Both the position numbers and the translations under genes were made by a program. DNA of 24,101 nucleotides from a virus: IMG/VR virus record IMGVR_UViG_3300035698_000983, positions 1 to 24,101 of that record, one strand, 5' to 3'. The notes below the pieces were generated by a model, which saw nothing but the letters and a program-made list of their open reading frames with translations, was not told the DNA's origin and did no database searches. Of the stretch, positions 6,980-14,789 are shown piece by piece (the first letter of the stretch is position 1; every line of letters begins with the position of its first letter).

Positions 6980-7178
6980 AGTCAACTCAGGTAACACCGA
7001 TGAGGTTCTAACTGAAAGAGCTTTCACATACCTATGTGACGCAGTATTGTTCTGCCACGATAACTCCTCACTAGACGACCAGTGCTCTGTCACTGAGTCG
7101 TACGAGTCATTGACAGGTCGAGAAGAGTACGTTACTATTATGTCTTGGAGTAAGGAGAAAGAGAATGTGTATACCTGA
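6963..7178 (+). CDS. Small protein of unknown function (71 aa)
   Basis: The ATG at 6963 is preceded by CAGGAG at good spacing, inside the end of the preceding gene. The product is acidic with a helical-looking middle (ERAFTYLCDAVLFCHD) and two Cys residues in that segment. No domain is recognised. The stop lies 9 bases before the integrase start, so it may affect integrase translation. Confidence 0.6.
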   Translation: MKHLAKVNSGNTDEVLTERAFTYLCDAVLFCHDNSSLDDQCSVTESYESLTGREEYVTIMSWSKEKENVYT

Positions 7179-7187
7179 TGGTGTTTT

Positions 7188-8279
7188 ATGAAATACACGC
7201 GAGAGTACAAGGTGAACGGAGAGAAACGATGGCAGTTTGTATGTCCCCGTGATGTCGTAGCTGCCGGAGTTGCTAAGTCGCAGGTGTTTGATGACGGACG
7301 GATAGCTCGTTTTGAGATACCAAAGCTTATCACTCTTGTAGACCTGTATCGTAGCGGAGACATTAAGGAAGGCACTATAGGTACTCACTCCCTGATGGTG
7401 CACCTACTAAACCACTACATACGTACTGACTACTACCGTCAGTTGGCTGGCTCCTCACAGAAACAATACGAGTCTGTCTTAGGGTCATGCCTAGCCACCC
7501 CAGTAAACAGTAAGACCTTTGGTGACATCAAGGTGACAGAGGTAGACACTAAGCTATGCCGTGACTTGTACACACAGTGGACCACCGATGGTTCTGTGTC
7601 CTTGTCTAACACCAAGGCTCGTGTCTTGTCAGTACTGTTGAACTACGCAGTGAGCATTGAGTTACTCGTAAACAACCCAATGGCTAAGGTACGTAAGCTT
7701 AAGCATGAGCCTACCACCCGCATATGGACGCAAGTAGAGGTAGAGAAGTTGCTTGAGGTAGGGTACCAAGGCTTTGACCTAAGGAACATCACCCTGCTGG
7801 CTCATATGTGCTATGAGTATGCACAGAGACCTGTTGATATCTCCCGCCTTACATGGGAGCAGCTAGACTTTGGTACTAACTGTATCACCATACGTCAGAC
7901 TAAGCGTGGTACTACTGTCCACCTCCCTATTGAAGAACCACTACGTACCATGCTGCTAGAACAACAAGAAGCGTGGGACTTCCAGCCCTACGTTGTACCT
8001 CACCAGACACCAAGGGGTTCACGGTATCACGTCATGAATCGTTCAGAGATGAACACTAGTTTCAATGCCCTTAAGGATGCAGCGGGGTTAGACCCTGATC
8101 TACACCTAGGGTTACTAAGGAAAACCGCAATATCGGAGTTGGTTCAGGCTGGAGTTGACGCGGTAGGTATCATGCAAGTTACAGGGCATAAGAGTATCGC
8201 AAGCCTTAACCCCTATATGAAACACACACTGAAAGGTGCAAGCGCAGCACTCTCACAAAGGAGAAGTAATAATGATTGA
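7188..8279 (+). CDS. int: Tyrosine recombinase / phage integrase (363 aa)
   Basis: Tyrosine recombinases exchange DNA strands between phage and host attachment sites. An N-terminal arm and SAM-like core-binding domain (residues ~60-170) precede the catalytic domain. Catalytic residues visible are R214 in YAQRPVDISRL, K239 in TKRG, R311 in HLGLLRKTA, H334 in TGHKS and Y343 in NPYMKH. In the box II pattern HxLR the His position is Gly308, while a His lies two residues earlier (H306); this deviates from the usual pattern but not all members keep that His. The ribosome-binding site is weak. The last 8 bases overlap the next gene's start. Its presence suggests a temperate or formerly temperate phage. 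No attP core could be identified by eye. Confidence 0.9.
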   Translation: MKYTREYKVNGEKRWQFVCPRDVVAAGVAKSQVFDDGRIARFEIPKLITLVDLYRSGDIKEGTIGTHSLMVHLLNHYIRTDYYRQLAGSSQKQYESVLGSCLATPVNSKTFGDIKVTEVDTKLCRDLYTQWTTDGSVSLSNTKARVLSVLLNYAVSIELLVNNPMAKVRKLKHEPTTRIWTQVEVEKLLEVGYQGFDLRNITLLAHMCYEYAQRPVDISRLTWEQLDFGTNCITIRQTKRGTTVHLPIEEPLRTMLLEQQEAWDFQPYVVPHQTPRGSRYHVMNRSEMNTSFNALKDAAGLDPDLHLGLLRKTAISELVQAGVDAVGIMQVTGHKSIASLNPYMKHTLKGASAALSQRRSNND

Positions 8280-8781
8280 GTATAAAGTGGAAGTCTACTC
8301 TGACGGGAGTAAGTATTGGTTCCTCGAGGATAAGCGGCATCGTGAGGATGGCCCTGCTATTGAGTATTCTGACGGGGATAAGGAGTGGTATCTCGAGGGT
8401 GAGCTGCATCGTAATGATGGCCCTGCTGTTGAGTTGGCTAGCGGGACTAAGCAGTGGTATCTCGAGGGTAAGCGGCATCGTGAGGATGGCCCTGCTACCG
8501 AGTGGGCTGACGGGGATAAGGAGTGGTATCTCGAGGGTGAGCTGCATCGTAATGATGGCCCTGCTGTTGAGTTGGCTAGCGGGTATAAGGCGTGGTATCT
8601 CAAGGATAAGCTGCATCGTGAGGATGGCCCTGCTGTTGAGTATGCTAGCGGGACTAAGCAGTGGTATCTCGAGGGTGTCGAGTATACCGAAGAAGAACAC
8701 CGTCTTAAGACCCAAGGTAACACCTGTGAGGGTAAGGTTATCGAGGTTGACGGGGTTAAGTATAAACTTATGAAGGAGTGA
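8272..8781 (+). CDS. MORN-variant-like repeat protein, copy C (169 aa, five repeats)
   Basis: This is the longest paralogue, beginning MIEYKVEVYSDGS and holding five 23-residue units. Two alternating types are visible: one with HREDGPAxEY/EW and one with HRNDGPAVELASG. Units 2 and 4 are close to each other, as if a two-unit block had been duplicated. The tail is the same as in the other copies (EEHRLKTQGNT to LMKE). The ATG at 8272 overlaps the integrase stop and has GGAG upstream; an in-frame ATG at 8236 is rejected because the paralogues start at MIEY. More sequence variation between units than in copy B suggests an older expansion. Function is unknown. Confidence 0.85.
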   Translation: MIEYKVEVYSDGSKYWFLEDKRHREDGPAIEYSDGDKEWYLEGELHRNDGPAVELASGTKQWYLEGKRHREDGPATEWADGDKEWYLEGELHRNDGPAVELASGYKAWYLKDKLHREDGPAVEYASGTKQWYLEGVEYTEEEHRLKTQGNTCEGKVIEVDGVKYKLMKE

Positions 8782-8792
8782 AGAGATGAGTG

Positions 8793-8837
8793 ATGCACCA
8801 GAGTGTGTGCTACATATGCGGCGAGATTGGAGATTGA
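8793..8837 (+). CDS. Possible 14-aa micro-ORF with CxxC, leader to primase
   Basis: ATG 8793 opens MHQSVCYICGEIGD and stops one base before the primase ATG. A second frame opens at 8786 (18 residues, right behind the AAGGAG of the repeat gene) and ends in ATGA overlap with the primase start. Only one, or neither, can be real. The CYIC motif looks like half of a zinc ribbon, so this may be a leftover of a small zinc protein or simply a coupling peptide. Confidence 0.25.
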   Translation: MHQSVCYICGEIGD

Positions 8838-8838
8838 T

Positions 8839-11421
8839 ATGAAAGAACACACACCCCCTATCAAGACACACCGTACCTGTCCCAAGTGTGGGGCTGGGGG
8901 CAGCTACTCTGTATGGGCTAACGGGGCTGGCTACTGTCACTCCTGTAATGAGTCTGCACATGGGGACGCTACCCAAGAGAAGCAAGTTCAACTCAAGGAA
9001 CCAACACGTATGCCAACAGACCTAGTCCTAAAAGATCACCCGATGCGAGGGGTAGACGCAGACGTAGAGAAGTTCTACGGTGTTCAGACAGGTATGTCTG
9101 AGAGTGGTGACCCTGTCACCCGAGTATATCCCTACCCCCATCGACCCAAGACACGTATCCTACCTAAAGACTTCTCTAAGAACTATGGGTTTACCAACGA
9201 TCATCTCTTTGGTATGGATAAGTTTAACGCAGGTAGCTCGAAGTATCTCACGATTACTGAGGGTGAGGAGGATACACTCGCTGCCTATCAGCTTCTAGGA
9301 AAGACCTTCCCTGTCGTGTCTCTCCCCTCTGCTGGCTCAGTGAAGTCTGTCCTCCAGAACAAAGAAGCATATAACTTCATCAAAGCTTTCTCTGCTATCA
9401 TCATCGCTACTGATAACGACGAAGCAGGTAACAAGAGTGCAGAGATTCTACAACGTGCATTCCCTGGTCGCTGCTACCGTGTTAACATGTCCACTCACAA
9501 AGATGCGTCAGCTTATCTACAGGCTGGGCATGGGTCAGACTTCAAGTATGCTTGGATCAATAGGCAGAAGTACGTCCCTGATAATGTGTTCAACACCACT
9601 GATCAGTTTGAGAAGATCATCCGCGATGACAAGGGGTCTATGTATATTCCTACTGGCATCACTGACCTTGACTCCCGTTTGTTAGGGCTTATGCAAGGAC
9701 ACTTCACTGTGTTCACTGCACCAGAGGGCGTAGGCAAGCAACTACCGAACACGACCCTTATGCCTACACCTACAGGTTTCACAACTATGAGTGATCTTCG
9801 AGTGGGTGATACTGTGTTTGGAGCCGACGGTAAGGGGACAAAAGTAACCTTCGTAACCGAGACACAGAACAACGTACCATGTTATGAATTAGTTTTCTCT
9901 GATGGTACAAGCCAGGTAGCTGGTGGGCCTCACAAATGGGGAGTGTATACCACTTACGACACTTACAAGGTTAAGACAACTGACGAGATGGTAGCTGAGG
10001 GGGTAACCCGTGGCGAGGGGGTGGCTCTTTACTCTGTACCTATCTGTCAGCCGCTCGACTTACCTTATGCTGATAATCTTATAGACCCTTACACATTGGG
10101 TTTGTGGCTTGGTGACGGACACTCTTACAGCGCGAACATCTCTGTTGGTTACGACGATGCCGAGCAGTTCGAGGCGATGTTTGATGTCATTAATAAGAAT
10201 GAGTACGAGACCTGTATCTCTTATCGAGTATCAACTTTAACACACGAACAACTGAGGGTCAGTGGTCTGCTGAAGAACAAGCACATCCCTGAGAAGTATC
10301 TTCGTGCATCCATTGAGCAACGTACAGAGCTATTACAAGGTATGATGGACAGTGTCGGCAGTGTGACCGGACGTGGTTGTGAGTTCTACACATCCTCAAA
10401 TATACTCCTCGAAGACTTTCTTGACCTAGCGCGGGGCCTTGGTTACAAGTGTCGGTCACGAGCTAAGCAGTCCAAATTATATGGTGTACCTAAGAAGATG
10501 GCGTACACTGTGTGGTTCCTCAACCACTCTGACAAGGAGGTTTTTAAGTACGAACGAAAACAGAACAAGGTTGTTAATTGTGAGACGTACCGAGCTACAC
10601 GTAAGACTATTCGTAGCATTACTCCTGTAGCCTCTGTGCCTTCAAGGTGTATCACAGTGGATAATGAGGATCACCTATATCTCTGTGGGGATGCTTACAC
10701 TGTTACACACAACACAGAATTGATGCGTAAGGTGGAATATAACCTGCTTGCTAACCACCCTACTGTGCCTATTGCGATCATGCACCTTGAGGAAACAAAG
10801 AAGCGGAGCCTACTTGGCCTTGCCTCCTACTTCCTCCATAAGGATGTCACTCTTCAAGATACTAAGACAATCACTAACGACAATGGCGACGAAGAGATTG
10901 TGTACTTACCAAGCTACAAGGGAACTTCTGAGGATGAAGTACTCCAAGCTATCAAAGAGTTTACTGATCGTGAGAACTTCTACCAGTTTACTCTAAGTGT
11001 AGACGACGACCCGATGTCTATCCTCGAGCAGATCAGATACTTCGCTGAGGTGTGTGGTTGTCGCTATGTCTTCTTCGAACCTATCCAAGACCTAGCATAC
11101 TCTCGTCAGAACGATGCGAGTATTGAGGGTTGGCTAAGCGAGCTTTCTACTAAGCTGTCTCGTCTTGCTACTGAGCTAGGGGTTGGCATTGTATCCATTG
11201 CTCACGAGAATGACGATGGGCAAATACGTGACTGTCGTATGATTGGTAAACGAGCCAGCGTTGTTATCAAGCTAAGCCGCGATAAGCTAGCCACCGACGA
11301 TGACACCCGCAACACTACTAATCTTGTGGTCGATAAGAACAGACCCGTTGGTCCAACAGGGTTCGGCGGTATGCTTGAGTTTGACCCATCGAGCTTTACC
11401 CTGGGTGAGAAATCTTTTTAG
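8839..11421 (+). CDS. DNA primase-helicase (T7 gp4-like) interrupted by an intein (860 aa precursor)
   Basis: The protein makes RNA primers and unwinds the fork. Domains in order: a Cys4 zinc ribbon (C14, C17, C33, C36); a TOPRIM primase core with TITEGEED (138-145) and IIIATDNDEAG (187-197); and a RecA-like hexameric helicase whose P-loop is APEGVGK (294-300) continued by Thr626 after the intein. Motifs after the intein include the Walker B-like strand YVFFEPIQDLAY and the IVSIAHEND segment. Without the intein the length is 535 aa, close to T7 gp4. The ATG at 8839 has GGAG upstream and the zinc ribbon follows at once; an in-frame GTG at 8803 is less likely. It lies between repeat copies C and D and ahead of the polymerase. 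It ends with TAG. Confidence 0.92.
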   Translation: MKEHTPPIKTHRTCPKCGAGGSYSVWANGAGYCHSCNESAHGDATQEKQVQLKEPTRMPTDLVLKDHPMRGVDADVEKFYGVQTGMSESGDPVTRVYPYPHRPKTRILPKDFSKNYGFTNDHLFGMDKFNAGSSKYLTITEGEEDTLAAYQLLGKTFPVVSLPSAGSVKSVLQNKEAYNFIKAFSAIIIATDNDEAGNKSAEILQRAFPGRCYRVNMSTHKDASAYLQAGHGSDFKYAWINRQKYVPDNVFNTTDQFEKIIRDDKGSMYIPTGITDLDSRLLGLMQGHFTVFTAPEGVGKQLPNTTLMPTPTGFTTMSDLRVGDTVFGADGKGTKVTFVTETQNNVPCYELVFSDGTSQVAGGPHKWGVYTTYDTYKVKTTDEMVAEGVTRGEGVALYSVPICQPLDLPYADNLIDPYTLGLWLGDGHSYSANISVGYDDAEQFEAMFDVINKNEYETCISYRVSTLTHEQLRVSGLLKNKHIPEKYLRASIEQRTELLQGMMDSVGSVTGRGCEFYTSSNILLEDFLDLARGLGYKCRSRAKQSKLYGVPKKMAYTVWFLNHSDKEVFKYERKQNKVVNCETYRATRKTIRSITPVASVPSRCITVDNEDHLYLCGDAYTVTHNTELMRKVEYNLLANHPTVPIAIMHLEETKKRSLLGLASYFLHKDVTLQDTKTITNDNGDEEIVYLPSYKGTSEDEVLQAIKEFTDRENFYQFTLSVDDDPMSILEQIRYFAEVCGCRYVFFEPIQDLAYSRQNDASIEGWLSELSTKLSRLATELGVGIVSIAHENDDGQIRDCRMIGKRASVVIKLSRDKLATDDDTRNTTNLVVDKNRPVGPTGFGGMLEFDPSSFTLGEKSF
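9739..10713 (+). mobile_element. Class 3-type intein in the helicase P-loop, with a probably decayed LAGLIDADG endonuclease (325 aa)
   Basis: The insertion splits the Walker A motif between Lys and Thr; removing it restores GVGKTELM. Block A (LPNTTLMPTPTGFTTMSDL) is clear, but residue 1 is Gln, not Cys or Ser. The non-contiguous WCT set of class 3 inteins is present: W67 two residues after block B H65, C304 at the block F position normally Asp (RCITV), and T323 just before the terminal H324-N325. The +1 residue is Thr. Endonuclease block C is LGLWLGDGH (D126). Block E reads LLQGMMDSVGSV, with Val206 where the catalytic Asp is expected. Splicing is probably active because the host protein is essential; the endonuclease may be dead or nicking only. 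Confidence 0.88.
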
Positions 11422-11487
11422 GTGTAGAGGTATATGGTTGTCAGGCCTTAAGCTTCAAGGCACTTACATTAAATCAGGAGAGTAATA

Positions 11488-11721
11488 ATGATTGAGTATA
11501 AAGTAAAAGTCTACCTTGACGGGAATAAGTCTTGGTATCTCGAGGGTAAGCGGCATCGTGAGGATGGCCCTGCTATTGAGTATTCTGACGGGATTAAGCA
11601 GTGGTATCTCGAGGGTGTCAAGTACACCGAAGAAGAACACCGGATTAAGACCCAAGGTAACACCTGTGAGGGTAAGTTTATCGAGGTTGACGGTGTTAAG
11701 TACAAGCTTATGAAGGAGTGA
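11488..11721 (+). CDS. MORN-variant-like repeat protein, copy D (77 aa, one repeat)
   Basis: This is the shortest paralogue: MIEYKVKVYLDGNKSWYLEG, a single HREDGPAIEYSDG unit and the common tail to LMKE. The ATG at 11488 has AGGAG upstream. Its leading 30 or so bases closely match those of copy C. It sits in a 300-base gap between primase-helicase and polymerase genes that are normally close together, so it looks inserted or retained as a cassette. Its terminal AAGGAG serves the next gene at 11726. It may be the basal form from which the longer copies grew, or the product of repeat loss. Confidence 0.85.
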   Translation: MIEYKVKVYLDGNKSWYLEGKRHREDGPAIEYSDGIKQWYLEGVKYTEEEHRIKTQGNTCEGKFIEVDGVKYKLMKE

Positions 11722-11725
11722 AGGC

Positions 11726-11971
11726 ATGCTCTGGAATACAAACATGGAGGAAGCCCCTCGTCAAGAGATGGAGGACCGTGAGTATACCCACTACAGGACA
11801 GGAAGTACATTCACTAAGACATTGACGAGTAAGGTACCCATCTTGCTTTCTGTAAGTGGAATAGTTATCTCTTCTACTTGGAGTGAAGAGAGGGGTAAGT
11901 GGTCAGGGTTAGCAGACAATGAAGAGCCTGACGCTTGGATGTTGTGGCCTGAGCCTTATAAAGGAGAGTAA
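11726..11971 (+). CDS. Protein of unknown function (81 aa)
   Basis: The ATG at 11726 lies 4 bases after the repeat gene stop, within reach of its embedded AAGGAG. The protein has a hydrophobic strand-rich centre (VPILLSVSGIVISSTW) too polar at its edges to be a clear membrane segment, and an acidic Trp-rich C terminus (DAWMLWPEPYKGE). Its final AAGGAGAG is the ribosome-binding site of the DNA polymerase, whose ATG abuts its stop codon. No family is recognised. Confidence 0.65.
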   Translation: MLWNTNMEEAPRQEMEDREYTHYRTGSTFTKTLTSKVPILLSVSGIVISSTWSEERGKWSGLADNEEPDAWMLWPEPYKGE

Positions 11972-13903
11972 ATGCTTACAGTCATATCGGATTGCGAAAC
12001 CGATGGGTTAGACCCAGACAATCTGTGGTGTGTGGTCAATAAAGAACTAGGGGAGAAGTCTTACAAGGCGTGGGATGTTACCTCAGGGTATGAAACCTTT
12101 ATTGACTACGCTAAGACAGTTGACCGCTGGGTATTTCACAACGGTATAAGCTATGATGGTCCCGTGATAAACAAACTACTCGGGTCCACCGTCATTGATC
12201 CATTCAAAATCTGTGATACCTTTGTTGTGTCTCGCCTTGTTAATTACACAGGGTACAACGGGCATGGGCTGGATGAGATTGGTATCTCTCTTGGACAACC
12301 CAAGACAGTGTTCAACGACTGGGAGAAGTATACTCCTGAGATGTTGTCCTACTGTGAGGATGATGTAGACCTAGGCACAAAGGTCTATAAGAAGTACGAG
12401 AGGTACATCGACGACCCTGCTTGGGCTATGTCAATGGAGACAGAGCACCACGCAGCTATGCTCTGTAAGAAGATGCATGACAATGGGTTTAAGTTTAACC
12501 TTCAGCTTGCCAATGAAGTCCTCCCACAGATACAGGACAGGCTTGATGAGCTGGAGGCAGAGATGCAACGTGCCTTCCCACCTGAACTTAAGGAGGTCCA
12601 CCGTATCCAGTACCGTATAAAAGCTGACGGTGAGCTTTACTCCACCACTGCTAACGCTATGCTTAACTTTCCTAAGACGGAGATAGACGGTGATGAGTTG
12701 GTGTGCTTCAACTGGGTATCGTTTAACCCTGGCTCACACCAGAACCGTATCGACAAACTATGGGAAGCAGGGTGGGACCCTACTGAGAAGTCTAAGTCGC
12801 ACTACAAGTTCTCTCAACGTGGTGCGGTAGGTGAGAAGTGGGGTAAGAAGACACTTACTCGAGAGCTGTACGATACTAAGAAGGAGGAGTTCGGACACTA
12901 CGGCTGGACAGTGACCGACGAGAACCTCGACACACTGCCTAGCTCAGCCCCTCAGGGTGCTCGTGATCTTGCTGAGTGGTTGTGCCTCAACGGGAGACTA
13001 AAACCCTTAGAGGAGCGTATCAGGGAGTGTGAGAGTGACGGACGTATCCGTACAAACTTCTGGCACATCGGAGCATGGACCCATCGTATGTCTCACTCCT
13101 CACCTAACCTAGCTAATATCTCCTCACCATTCCACGGTGAAGCAGTGACTGCTGTTGACCTTGTTAAGGAGAGGTTTGATGGTAAGCTAAGGGCCATGTT
13201 TACAGTTGATGAGGGTAACTACTTGGTAGGTACAGACGCAGAGTCTATCCAGCTGCGTATCCTTGCTCACTATCTTAAGAACGATGAGTACGTTAAGGCT
13301 ATTACAGAAGGAAATAAGGAGGATGGAACAGACATCCACAACGTTAACCGCAGAGCACTCGGACTTGACCACCTTACTCGTGACGATGCTAAAACTTATA
13401 TCTACGCCTATTTACTCGGTGCAGGAGCAGGAAAAGTCGCTCGCATCCTTAGATGTTCAGTACCAGTGGCAAAGAAAGCGATGGAAACTTTCACTGACCG
13501 TACCACGGGACTTAGGAAACTCAAGTCTGGACTTATCAAGCGAGACGCAGCCAGGGGTTACTTTGAAGGTTTGGATGGAAGAAAAGTAATCTGTCCTTCA
13601 GAGTACTTGATGCTTGCGGGGTACTTGCAGAACGGTGAGGCGATCGTTATCAAGAGGTCTAACTGGTTGTGGGATAGATAGTGTACCGAAGAAGGTTTAA
13701 ACTTTAGGCAAAGCAACGTAGTACACGATGAATTTCAAACAGAGGTATGTGGTACTTACGAGGAAGCCCAGCGCGTAGGGGAGTTACAGTGTAAGGCTCT
13801 TGCAGTTACAGGAGAGGAGCTGGGGCTGCTCTGTCCTCTCTCAGGGGAGACTAAGATCGGAAGCCCTTTAGATGGGACAAACAACTGGCTTGGGACTCAC
13901 TAA
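11972..13903 (+). CDS. Family A DNA polymerase (T7-like) with an in-frame TAG at codon 570
   Basis: This is the phage replicative polymerase. The 3'-5' exonuclease domain has D7xE9 (SDCETD), HNG with D62 (FHNGISYDGP) and YCEDD (Y127, D131). Motif A is VGTDAESIQLR with D422. Motif B is RDDAKTYIYAYLLGAG with K474 and Tyr478 at the position of T7 Tyr526. The frame then meets TAG at 13679-13681, after NWLWDR. The same frame continues without a shift through CTEEGLNFRQS to motif C VVHDEFQTEV (H585, D586, E587) and ends at TAA 13901-13903 in NNWLGTH, a normal family C terminus. Without readthrough the 569-residue product lacks motif C and could not polymerise. TAG is a normal stop for at least six other genes here, so this is either site-specific readthrough, a nonsense mutation or a sequencing error. 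Confidence 0.88.
13679..13681 (+). other. In-frame amber codon inside the polymerase
   Basis: TAG lies between palm motifs B and C in the context GAT-AGA-TAG-TGT. The downstream frame is preserved and matches the family, so exactly one codon is affected. No suppressor tRNA with a CTA anticodon was found in the window; the single tRNA reads AGA. Confidence 0.85.
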
Positions 13904-13906
13904 TCC

Positions 13907-13935
13907 TTGACAAACAGCAGTAACTACGGTATAAC
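13907..13935 (+). promoter_or_regulatory. Sigma70-type promoter for endonuclease VII gene
   Basis: A perfect -35 TTGACA (13907-13912), an exact 17-base spacer and -10 TATAAC (13930-13935, 5 of 6). It starts 4 bases after the polymerase stop and 25 bases before the endonuclease ATG, in a true intergenic gap. Confidence 0.75.
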
Positions 13936-13960
13936 TACTTTCATGAAACAGGAGGATATT

Positions 13961-14380
13961 ATGAAGGTATGTCGTAAGTGTAACAAGGAGCAACCCTTAG
14001 AGAACTACTACAAGAGTAAAGCAGGAACAAGAGACGGACGAAGACACGAGTGTAAAGTCTGCTGGAACAGTAGCTCACTAAACTACTACTTCGATAATAA
14101 AGAAAGGATAGTTGAGTCTCGCAAAGACTATCACTACAGGAGTACGTACGGTATAACCCGTTCTGAGTTTGAAAAGATGGTTGAGGAGGGATCAGGCTGC
14201 GAGGTCTGTGGGTCTGAACCTGTTGTGCTGGACCACTGCCACGACTCAGGAACTCTACGAGGTCTACTGTGTAACCAATGTAACCAGGCTTTAGGCTTAC
14301 TAAAGGATGATACAAAACGTATAGTAAAGCTGTCAGAGTACATGCTCAAACACCTACACCTAAAGAAACACACACACTAA
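13961..14380 (+). CDS. Recombination endonuclease VII-like HNH nuclease (139 aa)
   Basis: The C-terminal core CEVCGSEPVVLDHCHDSG plus LRGLLCNQCNQALGLLKDD is the endonuclease VII/HNH signature: two CxxC zinc pairs around a DHCH catalytic segment and the family-typical LLCNxCNxALG. An N-terminal zinc ribbon (CRKC and CKVC) precedes it. Family members cleave branched DNA such as Holliday junctions, as T4 gp49 does during packaging. Phages also carry related HNH genes as free-standing homing enzymes, which remains possible given its location right after the polymerase. The ATG at 13961 has a strong AGGAGG 5 bases upstream; an in-frame TTG at 13907 is the promoter -35 and is rejected. Confidence 0.88.
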   Translation: MKVCRKCNKEQPLENYYKSKAGTRDGRRHECKVCWNSSSLNYYFDNKERIVESRKDYHYRSTYGITRSEFEKMVEEGSGCEVCGSEPVVLDHCHDSGTLRGLLCNQCNQALGLLKDDTKRIVKLSEYMLKHLHLKKHTH

Positions 14381-14390
14381 GGAGAACACA

Positions 14391-14438
14391 ATGGATAAAC
14401 TTATATCATACATTCACAAGGAGAATAAAGATGAGTGA
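14391..14438 (+). CDS. Possible 15-aa micro-ORF
   Basis: ATG 14391 has a strong AAGGAG at good spacing and encodes MDKLISYIHKENKDE. Its stop overlaps the start of the next gene (ATGAGTGA). It could be a coupling leader peptide or chance. Its own codons include the AAGGAG used by the next gene. Confidence 0.35.
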   Translation: MDKLISYIHKENKDE

Positions 14439-14760
14439 GTACAGACCAGACAACTGGGTTATCGTGCAGATTAAAGGTGATGACCCTCACTATAGGGTGC
14501 TGGGTGGGTGGGCAGGAGGCTACACCACAGGTGATAGCTGGCGAATGAACAGTGGTATTGTCAGGGTGGACGAAGATGAGGATCACTACTACTTCTTTGG
14601 TAGCTCTGGTAGCTGTTACAACTGCAGCAAACATTCAAACACTATGCGTATGAACATTGCACCTACGTTTGAATCCCTTAAGAAGATTCATGGTGATAAG
14701 ATCAGCCTCGTAGGTACCGATGTAGACTATATGGGTATTGACTGGATTATAACCTCTTAA
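14431..14760 (+). CDS. Phage protein of unknown function (109 aa)
   Basis: The ATG at 14431 follows AAGGAG by 6 bases. The sequence shows strands rich in aromatic residues (RPDNWVIVQIKGDDPHYRVL), a Gly-rich stretch and SGSCYNCSKHSN with a CxxC pair, and ends in GIDWIITS. I recall similar small proteins in many phages but no function for them. It lies in the run of short genes between endonuclease VII and SSB. Confidence 0.7.
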   Translation: MSEYRPDNWVIVQIKGDDPHYRVLGGWAGGYTTGDSWRMNSGIVRVDEDEDHYYFFGSSGSCYNCSKHSNTMRMNIAPTFESLKKIHGDKISLVGTDVDYMGIDWIITS

Positions 14761-14789
14761 GCACTTGACACACACTAAGGAGAAAGAGT

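Noticed and set aside
11441-11461. GCCTT/AAGGC hairpin after the primase as terminator
   Set aside because: Only 5 bp with a 7-base loop and no T-run; genes continue on the same strand.
13679-13681. Genome-wide TAG reassignment
   Set aside because: TAG ends the genes at 1281, 6125, 8839, 15647, 17441 and 19654, often with a ribosome-binding site or start codon right after it.
13907-13960. TTG start extending the endonuclease VII protein upstream
   Set aside because: The TTG is the first part of a -35 box and the promoter would lie inside the gene; ATG 13961 has a strong AGGAGG.
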